DNA from: Bacilli bacterium
GTDB lineage: Bacteria; Bacillota_I; Bacilli_A; RFN20; CAG-826
Assembly: GCA_017531065.1 (NCBI GenBank)
Contig: JAFXLR010000048.1
Location: 1-8,220 of the forward strand
Direction of reading: 5' to 3'
DNA: 8,220 nt
Shown here: piece after piece, positions 1 to 5,171 of the stretch
Position numbering within the stretch: position 1 is the stretch's first letter
Layout: every line of letters begins with the position of its first letter
The notes under the pieces: model-generated
What the model saw: only the letters and a program-made list of their open reading frames with translations
What the model was told of the DNA's origin: nothing
Databases searched by the model: none
Made by a program: the position numbers and the translations under genes

Positions 1-308
1 GCCTCAAAGTCTAAATACTTTCCTTTATAGACACCGTTATAGTCGGTGGTGGACTGCGTCTCAAAATACGCCTGGGTGATTGTGGCCCCATGCGAATAAT
101 CAACTTTAACGATATTGATTGGGGTTGGCCTCTTATAAATAAGAGCCATCCCTTTTTCTCTATAGTATAAGCAGGAATCATTGAGCTCATTCTCAAGGAC
201 CATGCCGCGGTTAGCCGCACTCAAAATATGCTTTCTGGCTTTGACCGGCTTCTTCTCTTTGAGAGGTGCGGTAGGGGCTTTGACGCCTGCTGGGTATTTG
301 ATCGTCAT
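1..308 (-). CDS. recU: Holliday junction resolvase RecU (5' part, cut by window edge)
   Basis: RecU cleaves Holliday junctions in recombination and chromosome segregation in Bacillota. The minus strand from 308 translates without a stop for 102 codons to the window edge. Recognisable family blocks are NRGMVLENELN (residues 33-43), YKRPTPINIV (58-67), and the nuclease core TQAYFETQSTTDYNGVYKG (78-96) followed by KYLDFE (97-102). D89 and E102 correspond by alignment to the metal-binding D88 and E101 of B. subtilis RecU; the catalytic Lys that follows, and the rest of the protein, lie outside the window. The start ATG (306-308) overlaps the TGA of the upstream exonuclease gene as ATGA, so translation is probably coupled. 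In B. subtilis recU is paired with ponA; whether a penicillin-binding protein follows here cannot be seen. Identity is from remembered family sequence, and the match is strong. Confidence 0.95.
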   Translation of the reverse strand, partial: MTIKYPAGVKAPTAPLKEKKPVKARKHILSAANRGMVLENELNDSCLYYREKGMALIYKRPTPINIVKVDYSHGATITQAYFETQSTTDYNGVYKGKYLDFE

Positions 309-1036
309 TTGAAAGTCTCCGCAATAGCGATATCCCAATCTTCTGGGGTAACGCTTTCGCCCTCGGTGAGTTTCTTAATAATCTTGGCGACTGGAAGAGG
401 GGCGTGGTGGTAATGGGTCAAAGTCTTCGCATATTCTTCGATGAGGATGTTTGGCTTTTCCAAGACGGCTTTATAAAGATCCATGAGGTTATAAGCATCC
501 GCTAAAGCGTCATGAGCCCTTCCTTCAAACTGGACTCCAAACACTTTGAGGTAATTGGCTAAAGACAAAGGATTTCCATTCAAATCCTGGACATATGGGG
601 AAAGGAAAGCGCTGAAATCGATGTTGTTTTTGTTGATGTATTTGACGATGACCTCGCTTGCGTCTTCATTCTCTTCGAGGCTTCTATGGAAGATGACCAT
701 ATCGTGGTTACCAAAGGTAACGAATAAAGCATCGTCCCAATGCTTGCCAACATATTTTCTGAATTCACGGAGAACCTCAGCGAATGGTTTTCCTTCTTTT
801 TCGAGAAGCTTCTGGGTGATGTGGGTCATGTTCTCGACGAAGTGCCCGATTGGATGATGGGCCAAGACATAACGCTTGAAAGGGGCGCCGACCTTTTTGA
901 TCGTGCCATCTTCATTAAGAGTCGCTAAGTAGGCTCCTATTTCAATCATCTCGTGGCTGAAGCCCGTTCCCTCAAGGTCAACGAAAACGAGTGTGCGTTT
1001 CTTCCTGAGTTTGCGGTCGAGAATTTTCATGGGCAT
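305..1036 (-). CDS. DEDDh-family 3'-5' exonuclease (DnaQ-like)
   Basis: This is a stand-alone exonuclease-fold protein of 243 residues that should remove nucleotides from DNA or RNA 3' ends with two metal ions. The catalytic set is complete: D20 and E22 in VFVDLEGTG (Exo I), D112 in GNHD (Exo II), and H175 with D180 in the HDALAD block (Exo III, H-x4-D, the DEDDh type). NMTHIT (69-74) also matches the DnaQ fold. The basic N-terminus (residues 4-14) and the tail after about residue 200 are not recognised. The substrate is unknown; it lacks polymerase or helicase domains, so a role as a polymerase epsilon subunit, RNase T-like enzyme or repair nuclease cannot be told apart. It is followed by recU with a 4-nt ATGA overlap, which hints at a recombination or repair role. 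There is no Shine-Dalgarno sequence before either possible start, Met1 (1036) or Met3 (1030); Met3 fits a leaderless transcript (see the promoter entry). Confidence 0.9.
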   Translation of the reverse strand: MPMKILDRKLRKKRTLVFVDLEGTGFSHEMIEIGAYLATLNEDGTIKKVGAPFKRYVLAHHPIGHFVENMTHITQKLLEKEGKPFAEVLREFRKYVGKHWDDALFVTFGNHDMVIFHRSLEENEDASEVIVKYINKNNIDFSAFLSPYVQDLNGNPLSLANYLKVFGVQFEGRAHDALADAYNLMDLYKAVLEKPNILIEEYAKTLTHYHHAPLPVAKIIKKLTEGESVTPEDWDIAIAETFK

Positions 1037-1045
1037 ATGATAACA
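1037..1045 (-). promoter_or_regulatory. Candidate extended -10 promoter of exonuclease-recU
   Basis: On the minus strand TGTTATCAT reads as TGn plus TATCAT (5 of 6 matches to TATAAT), an extended -10 element that can work without a good -35. It abuts the first ATG (1036); a transcript starting about 7 nt downstream would begin at the A of the second ATG (1030). A terminator at 1070-1099 lies just upstream, so the exonuclease-recU pair needs its own promoter or readthrough. This is inferred from pattern alone. Confidence 0.4.
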
Positions 1046-1069
1046 CGAAAAAAGGCTGACGAAGGGGTT

Positions 1070-1099
1070 AAAAAAAGCGCCCCCTTATGGGCGGCGCTT
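1070..1099 (-). terminator. Rho-independent terminator of the HTH regulator gene
   Basis: On the minus strand the stem AAGCGCC / GGCGCTT is extended by an inner CCC/GGG across one bulged G, closes on an ATAA loop, and ends in a run of seven T (1076 down to 1070). The stop codon of the upstream regulator gene (1085-1087) lies in the loop, so the terminator overlaps its last codons. It separates that gene from exonuclease-recU. Confidence 0.85.
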
Positions 1100-1900
1100 G
1101 TGACTTGCGTATCTTTCCTCGTCTTCAGAGCTCTTGTAGCTCTCTTTCTTGCAGCAATCTTTGTCTTTGCAGCAATCTTCGTCTTTCTTATTGAATGGCG
1201 ACATGGCGGCATAGTAGACAGGGATGAGAAGGAAGAGGATCCACATTGGGTGCCATAACTCGAAGTAGAAGCCTAAGAAGATGTAGACGGCAACAATTAA
1301 GACTGGTAAGGCGAATTTGTTTGGGTTTCTCTTTTCGATGGCCTCAAGGATGGAAGCGATGACGATAGGGAAGAGGATGACGATCCACCAGGTTGACCAT
1401 CCGTACTTTGGGACGTAGAAGCCAAGGAGTAAGTAGGTGATGACGGCAAGGAGCATAAGGACCGAGGTTGTGAGGGTGATGGCAAGCTGCCAGCCTTTGC
1501 TCTTATGCCCGTCATACTTTTTATATTTTTCTTTGGCTTCGGCGATGCTGAGTCTTTCGCCGTCTTTGTCGACGATGGTGACGCCTTCGTCATCAAACTG
1601 AACGGCTTGTCCTTCATCATCAGTGAGGCGAACTCCGGCAGGGCCGCCCTTAGAGGCTCTTTCCTCTTTGACGTTGCGGGCGATGTCCTCAATGGATTCG
1701 TCTGTGTTGAGAAGGTCATCAAGTGACACGCCATAGATCCTTGCCAAACAAATAAGGTTATCCGTGTCAGGCGACGCCTCTGCGCGCTCCCACTTGGACA
1801 CGGCTTGACGCGATAGGCCTAACCTGTCCGCGAGCTCTTCCTGTGAGAGTCCGCTCTTCTTTCTGAGCTCAATTAGTCTGTTTGCGATTTCGATGTTCAT
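1085..1900 (-). CDS. Membrane-anchored XRE-family HTH regulator with Cys-rich tail
   Basis: This 271-residue protein has an N-terminal Cro/C1-type helix-turn-helix (residues 5-60; core LSQEELADRLGLSRQAVSKW) that should bind DNA. An acidic linker (66-130) follows, then four predicted membrane segments (about 139-161, 170-187, 197-213, 216-233). The loop EKRNPNK between segments 2 and 3 is basic, so the HTH and the C-terminus both face the cytoplasm. The charged tail carries DCCKDKDCC (242-250), a CC-x4-CC arrangement that could bind metal or sense redox state; that is inference. The start is supported by GGAGGA ten bases upstream and by the HTH register. HTH-plus-membrane proteins of this layout are common in Bacillota and mostly uncharacterised; the target genes are unknown. 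Two inverted repeats upstream suggest autoregulation. It is transcribed divergently from gpsB and ends in its own terminator. Confidence 0.85.
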   Translation of the reverse strand: MNIEIANRLIELRKKSGLSQEELADRLGLSRQAVSKWERAEASPDTDNLICLARIYGVSLDDLLNTDESIEDIARNVKEERASKGGPAGVRLTDDEGQAVQFDDEGVTIVDKDGERLSIAEAKEKYKKYDGHKSKGWQLAITLTTSVLMLLAVITYLLLGFYVPKYGWSTWWIVILFPIVIASILEAIEKRNPNKFALPVLIVAVYIFLGFYFELWHPMWILFLLIPVYYAAMSPFNKKDEDCCKDKDCCKKESYKSSEDEERYASHKRRP

Positions 1901-1925
1901 TCTTTTGTCCTCCGACAGGCACTAG

Positions 1926-1956
1926 ATTAAATAAGCAACTGGTTGCGTACTACCAA
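1926..1956 (-). promoter_or_regulatory. Probable promoter of the HTH regulator gene
   Basis: On the minus strand a -35-like TTGGTA (1956-1951) precedes an AT-rich -10 region. TATTTA (1933-1928) gives a 17-bp spacer; the overlapping TTTAAT (1931-1926) is a better -10 (5 of 6) but gives 19 bp. Transcription would start near 1919, leaving a leader of about 20 nt that contains the GGAGGA ribosome site. One inverted repeat (1935-1946) sits inside the spacer. The match is modest. Confidence 0.45.
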
Positions 1957-1988
1957 GTCTGGTTTGCACTTCAGCAACTATCGGTTGC
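1935..1988. repeat. Paired GCAAC...GTTGC inverted repeats, probable operators
   Basis: Two dyads lie 35 and 74 bp upstream of the regulator start. Site 1 (1935-1946) is GCAAC-TG-GTTGC and site 2 (1974-1988) is GCAAC-TATCG-GTTGC. Both read GCAACT then GGTTGCG, with site 2 carrying three extra bases (ATC) in the centre. Site 1 falls between the candidate -35 and -10 of the regulator gene, where a bound protein would block RNA polymerase. XRE-family proteins usually bind such short dyads as dimers, so autorepression by the neighbouring HTH protein is likely. No protein-DNA evidence is available. Confidence 0.6.
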
Positions 1989-2105
1989 GGAATTCAAAAT
2001 CTCCAGCATTTGAGGGGTTTTTTCGACCAAAATTATTTTACAAAAATCAAAAAATTTTTCAAAAACTTTAGAGAGATTTCTTGTAAATATTCTTTAGCGC
2101 AATTA

Positions 2106-2134
2106 TTGAACTAAGAAACTCGCTTAAATATAAT
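2106..2134 (+). promoter_or_regulatory. Probable sigma-A promoter of the gpsB-rnpB-pgsA-cinA-recA run
   Basis: TTGAAC (2106-2111) and a perfect TATAAT (2129-2134) are separated by 17 bp. Upstream from about 2020 the DNA is rich in A and T tracts, which could act as an UP-like element. Transcription would begin near 2141, only about 5 nt before the gpsB ATG, which would cut off most of the AAGGAAGG ribosome site (2137-2144). A second, weaker candidate (TTGTAA 2081-2086, TATTGA 2104-2109, 17-bp spacer) would give a leader of about 30 nt that keeps the site. Both may be used. Confidence 0.65.
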
Positions 2135-2145
2135 TTAAGGAAGGT

Positions 2146-2562
2146 ATGGAAAAGAATGTCAAATTAACCATAAACGACATCTACAACCGTCGTTTCGAAA
2201 AGGATGTCAAAGGCTACAACCCTGATGAGGTTGATACGTTCCTCGACGAGATCATCAAGGATTACGATGCCTATGAGAAGTACATCGCCTCCCTTGAAGA
2301 GGAGATAAACAATCTCAACAAAGACCTCTCTTCCAAAACCAATGACGTCTCCGTTCTCGCCAAGAGAGCGATGGACGCCGAGCAGAAAGCCAAAGAGCTT
2401 GAGATCCAAAACGCTTCGCTTAATAACAAGTTCGCGGGTATCAAGCCAGGCGATGCCATCACCGAGGAGAATCTGGAATACATTCAGAAGATCCACGATT
2501 ATGAAACCTTCCTATATCAGCAGGGCTACGACGTCACTAAGATAAGGAAAGGCAACAAATAA
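2146..2562 (+). CDS. gpsB: Cell-cycle protein GpsB (DivIVA/GpsB family)
   Basis: GpsB is a cytoplasmic coiled-coil protein that shuttles between septum and side wall and ties penicillin-binding proteins to the division machinery. The 138 residues begin with the family's N-terminal domain: VKLTINDIYNRRFEKDVKGYNPDEVDTFLD (5-34) followed by a heptad-rich helix (about 35-98). A short conserved-looking C-terminal helix, ITEENLEYIQKIHDYETFLY (105-124), resembles the C-terminal trimerisation segment of B. subtilis GpsB. At 138 residues it is longer than B. subtilis GpsB (98) and shorter than DivIVA (164); the extra length is in the middle coiled coil. The N-terminus matches GpsB from Met1, with AAGGAAGG just upstream. 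Location directly before rnpB is as in B. subtilis and favours GpsB over DivIVA, though DivIVA-like function is not excluded. Confidence 0.88.
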   Translation: MEKNVKLTINDIYNRRFEKDVKGYNPDEVDTFLDEIIKDYDAYEKYIASLEEEINNLNKDLSSKTNDVSVLAKRAMDAEQKAKELEIQNASLNNKFAGIKPGDAITEENLEYIQKIHDYETFLYQQGYDVTKIRKGNK

Positions 2563-2567
2563 CAACA

Positions 2568-2892
2568 TTCCGACCCAGGCGACTACTGGGAAACTAGAGG
2601 AAAGACCATGCTCGCACATCCTGTGATGGATGTAGTGATTGCGCTAGGCCAATAAATAAGCCTAGGCACGTAGGAGTACGTGACGGCGGATGAACATCTC
2701 CCGTAGATGGGATTCCATAAAGTGCCACAGAGACGAGCTTGTTAGCGATAGCAAGATGAAACGTTGGTAAACCCCACAAGCGAGAAACCCAAATTTGGTA
2801 GGGGAAGGAGAATAGAGAACCGAATCGAATTCTCCCAGAGAAATCTGAGATTAATTATCGCCCTCGACAGAACATGGCTTATCGGGTCGGAA
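2568..2892 (+). ncRNA. rnpB: RNase P RNA, bacterial type B (compact)
   Basis: This is the catalytic RNA that trims the 5' leader of pre-tRNAs. The ends pair perfectly as helix P1: TTCCGACCC (2568-2576) with GGGTCGGAA (2884-2892). Conserved blocks follow in order: GAGGAAAGACCATGCTCGC (2597-2615, P4 5' strand), hairpin ACATCC/GGATGT (P5.1-like, type B), CTAGGC/GCCTAG (2644-2665, P8), CACGTA/TACGTG (2667-2682, P9), AAAGTGCCACAGAG, GGTAAACCCC, and P15 (CCCC 2772-2775 with GGGG 2801-2804) holding GGT (2797-2799), which pairs with tRNA CCA. Then come GGAGAAT/ATTCTCC (2807-2835), a CAGA-GAAA-TCTG hairpin (2836-2847), and ACAGAACATGGCTTA (P4 3' strand). It is about 75 nt shorter than the B. subtilis RNA, with a tiny P3 and no P19. 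A2605 replaces the usual bulged U of P4. It starts 5 nt after gpsB and ends 30 nt before pgsA, with no visible terminator, so maturation from a polycistronic transcript is likely. Exact ends are inferred from P1. Confidence 0.96.
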
Positions 2893-2922
2893 ACTCACTA
2901 GCAAAGAAAAAGAAGGAGACCA

Positions 2923-3558
2923 ATGAACTTACCTACGAAATTAACACTTAGCCGCATCGTGATTGTGGTGGTCATGCTCATTGGCCTTTTTGTTTGCGAC
3001 ATCCTCCATATGGCTGGCGTCCTCCAAATGCCAACCCTCGGCCCAATCAATGTCGCGTATCTCATCTGCTTCATTCTCTTCATCATCGCTTCAGTCACTG
3101 ACGCTTTAGATGGAAGAATCGCGAGAAAATACAACCTGGTCACCGACATGGGCAAATTCCTTGACCCAGTCGCTGACAAACTCCTCGTTAACTTAACCCT
3201 TATATATTTAGCGCTCCCACACTTCGGACTCGCTAACCAGGCAACCATTCCTCTCTTCTGCGTCATCATCATGATCGGCAGAGACCTCATTATCGATGCC
3301 TTCAGATTAGCGGCTGCTTCAAAGGGATCCATCCTTGCCGCGAACATCTTCGGCAAGCTCAAAACCGTCTTCCAGATGGTTGCCATCCCAATGGTTTTCC
3401 TTAATAGCTGGCCATTCGCTTACTTCGATGGAGGATGGAACAATTACCTGAGAATCTGCAACATCGCTATCTACTTAGCAACCGCGATGTCCCTCCTCTC
3501 ATTAATCATTTATCTCAAGCAAAACTGGCATATTTTGACTGAGGAGAAGAAAAAATGA
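2923..3558 (+). CDS. pgsA: CDP-diacylglycerol-glycerol-3-phosphate 3-phosphatidyltransferase
   Basis: PgsA joins CDP-diacylglycerol and glycerol-3-phosphate to give phosphatidylglycerophosphate and CMP, the committed step to phosphatidylglycerol and cardiolipin. The 211-residue length is close to the family norm. The CDP-alcohol phosphotransferase signature is complete: D60-x2-D63-G64-x2-A67-R68-x8-G77-x3-D81-x3-D85, whose aspartates bind the metal ions. Hydrophobic segments at about 12-32, 42-58, 85-103, 106-124, 146-162 and 182-198 suit an integral membrane enzyme with the active site at the cytoplasmic face. AAGGAG lies 5 nt before ATG 2923. The 3' end overlaps cinA by ATGA (3555-3558), so the two are translationally coupled. 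Neighbours pgsA-cinA-recA follow the B. subtilis order. Confidence 0.95.
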   Translation: MNLPTKLTLSRIVIVVVMLIGLFVCDILHMAGVLQMPTLGPINVAYLICFILFIIASVTDALDGRIARKYNLVTDMGKFLDPVADKLLVNLTLIYLALPHFGLANQATIPLFCVIIMIGRDLIIDAFRLAAASKGSILAANIFGKLKTVFQMVAIPMVFLNSWPFAYFDGGWNNYLRICNIAIYLATAMSLLSLIIYLKQNWHILTEEKKK

Positions 3559-4034
3559 TCAATCTTGAGAAAGCGAAAACCGTCCTTAAGTCTTTAGAAG
3601 AAAGAGGACTCACGCTCGGCTCCGTTGAATCTCTCACGGCTGGGTTATTCGCTTCCACGATTTGCTCCGTTCCTGGAGCGAGCAAAGTCTTCAAAGGATC
3701 CTTCATCACCTATGCCACAAGCATGAAGGTCGACTTCCTTAACATTAACCAGAAGTTCATCAACAAGTACGGCGTCGTCTCCAAAGAGGTCGCTAGGGAA
3801 ATGGCCATCATCGGTCGTCATGGTCTCGATGTCGATGTCTGCGTCTCCTTCACTGGCAACGCTGGCCCAACCAAAGAAAAAGGTCAGGCGCCCGTTGGAC
3901 GCGTGAATATGTGCGTGTCTACACGCCAGGGTTACGTGAACATTGAGAAGGATTTCAAACTCGAAAGGAACGAAATGAGAGATGAGTGTGTAAACTCGAT
4001 GCTCGACGCTCTCGAAGAAATTTACGGAAAATAA
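3555..4034 (+). CDS. cinA: CinA C-terminal domain protein / nicotinamide-nucleotide amidase PncC
   Basis: The 159 residues form only the CinA_C (PncC) domain, which in studied members deamidates nicotinamide mononucleotide to nicotinate mononucleotide and so recycles NAD breakdown products. The N-terminal molybdopterin-binding-like half found in the roughly 415-residue B. subtilis CinA is absent; because the start is coupled to pgsA by ATGA and the family N-terminal helix is intact, this is a genuine single-domain form, not a truncation. Recognisable blocks are [20 protein letters not shown] (24-43, with the nucleophile-region Ser26), [13 protein letters not shown] (46-58) and FTGNAGP (about 99-105). 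The last is usually TGIAGPGG-like, so the Ile-to-Asn change and the shortened glycine stretch are divergent. Its position before recA is the classic cinA-recA pairing. The amidase role is inferred from family, not shown here. Confidence 0.9.
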   Translation: MINLEKAKTVLKSLEERGLTLGSVESLTAGLFASTICSVPGASKVFKGSFITYATSMKVDFLNINQKFINKYGVVSKEVAREMAIIGRHGLDVDVCVSFTGNAGPTKEKGQAPVGRVNMCVSTRQGYVNIEKDFKLERNEMRDECVNSMLDALEEIYGK

Positions 4035-4041
4035 AAAAATT

Positions 4042-4055
4042 GGGAGAAAGCTCCC
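4042..4055 (+). other. Small hairpin between cinA and recA
   Basis: GGGAG-AAAG-CTCCC forms a 5-bp stem 10 nt before the GGTGGAGGT ribosome site of recA (4065-4073). It is followed by TATATATAA, not a T run, so it is not a normal terminator. It may affect stability or translation of the recA part of the transcript; function is unknown. Confidence 0.4.
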
Positions 4056-4081
4056 TATATATAAGGTGGAGGTCATTTAAT

Positions 4082-5131
4082 ATGGCAAAAGCAAAAGAAA
4101 CGCAAACCCAAACAAACAGAGACGAAGCTCTCGCCTTAGCCATCAAGAACATTGAGAAAGCCTATGGCAAAGGATCCGTCATGAAACTCGGAGATCGCCC
4201 ACACGTCGATGTGGACGTCATCCCATCAGGCTCCCTTCTCATTGACAACACATTAGGTGTCGGTGGTTATCCAAAAGGACGTATCATCGAAATCTATGGT
4301 CCAGAGAGCAGTGGTAAGACCACTCTTGCTCTTGAGGCTGTCGCCCAAGCCCAACAAAAGGGTGGACGCGCTGCCTATGTCGATGCTGAACACGCAATCG
4401 ATCCAGAATACGCCGCTAAGCTTGGTGTCGATATCGATGAGCTCATCCTTTCCCAACCAGACAATGGTGAACAAGCTCTTGAGATCGTTGAGATGCTTGC
4501 CCAGTCTGGCGCAATCGACATCATCATCGTCGACTCCGTCGCTGCCCTTGTTCCACAACAGGAACTCGATGGTGTCATGAGCGACAACCAGGTTGGACTC
4601 CAGGCCCGCCTTATGTCGAAAGCCATGCGTAAGCTCGCAGGTATCCTTAATAAGACTGGATGCTGCGTCATCTTCATCAACCAGCTCCGTGAGAAAGTCG
4701 GTGTCTTCTATGGCAACCCAGAAACCACGACTGGTGGACGCGCTCTTAAGTTCTACGCTTCCATCCGTATCGACTTAAGAAGACAAGACGCCATCAAAGC
4801 CGGTGTCGACATCATTGGTAACACCGTCAAAGTCAAAGTCGTTAAGAATAAGGTCGCCCCGCCATTCAAGAGCTGCTCCGTCGACATCATCTTTGGCAAA
4901 GGCATCTCCAAAGAAGGCGAACTCCTTGATGTCGGTGTCGAAAAAGGATTCATTCAGAAGACCGGCAACTGGTACGTCATCGATGGCGAGAAGATCGGAA
5001 ACGGCCGTGAAGCCGCCAAAGACTTCCTCCTCTCCAACGAGAAAGTCGCCAAAGAAATCGAAGAGAAGATTCGCGCTTCCTTCGCTGCCGGTGGAGCCAT
5101 TGCCACCGACGACGGTGAAGTCATCGAATAA
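4082..5131 (+). CDS. recA: Recombinase RecA
   Basis: RecA forms ATP-dependent filaments on single-stranded DNA, drives strand exchange and triggers LexA self-cleavage. ATG 4082 gives 349 residues, a normal length, and is preceded by GGTGGAGGT (4065-4073); an in-frame reading open from 3986 is upstream extension without family similarity. Motifs are canonical: Walker [10 protein letters not shown] (73-81, Lys79), catalytic-glutamate region VDAEHAIDP, Walker [11 protein letters not shown] with Asp151, loop L1 [21 protein letters not shown], and loop L2 with [11 protein letters not shown]. The C-terminus is acidic and short (TDDGEVIE). No Bacillota-type LexA box (CGAAC-N4-GTTCG) is visible in the 47-bp gap after cinA, and no good promoter there, so recA is probably read from upstream with pgsA-cinA. 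A strong terminator follows at 5145-5171. Confidence 0.98.
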   Translation: MAKAKETQTQTNRDEALALAIKNIEKAYGKGSVMKLGDRPHVDVDVIPSGSLLIDNTLGVGGYPKGRIIEIYGPESSGKTTLALEAVAQAQQKGGRAAYVDAEHAIDPEYAAKLGVDIDELILSQPDNGEQALEIVEMLAQSGAIDIIIVDSVAALVPQQELDGVMSDNQVGLQARLMSKAMRKLAGILNKTGCCVIFINQLREKVGVFYGNPETTTGGRALKFYASIRIDLRRQDAIKAGVDIIGNTVKVKVVKNKVAPPFKSCSVDIIFGKGISKEGELLDVGVEKGFIQKTGNWYVIDGEKIGNGREAAKDFLLSNEKVAKEIEEKIRASFAAGGAIATDDGEVIE

Positions 5132-5144
5132 CATCGCTAAAACT

Positions 5145-5171
5145 AGGCCCGTGGTCCCACGGGTCTTTTTT
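5145..5171 (+). terminator. Rho-independent terminator after recA
   Basis: A 9-bp stem AGGCCCGTG (5145-5153) / CACGGGTCT (5158-5166), with one G-T pair and a GTCC loop, is followed by five T (5167-5171). It starts 13 nt after the recA stop and should end the gpsB-to-recA transcript. Confidence 0.92.

Noticed and set aside
2001..2026. CTCC...GGGG followed by six T, a terminator-like string in the divergent region.
   Set aside because: The stem is only four pairs with a G-T and a nine-base loop, and no plus-strand gene ends upstream of it.
2594..2779. A minus-strand reading frame inside 2594-2779.
   Set aside because: It lies antisense to the structured core of the RNase P RNA, whose conserved sequence explains the region.
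4040..4065. TTGGGA and TATATA/TATAAG as a recA promoter.
   Set aside because: The spacing is 10-14 bp, too short for a sigma-A promoter, so I did not list one.
3986..4081. N-terminal extension of the recA reading frame to 3986.
   Set aside because: It overlaps cinA, has no family similarity, and ATG 4082 has a strong ribosome site and gives a normal RecA length.
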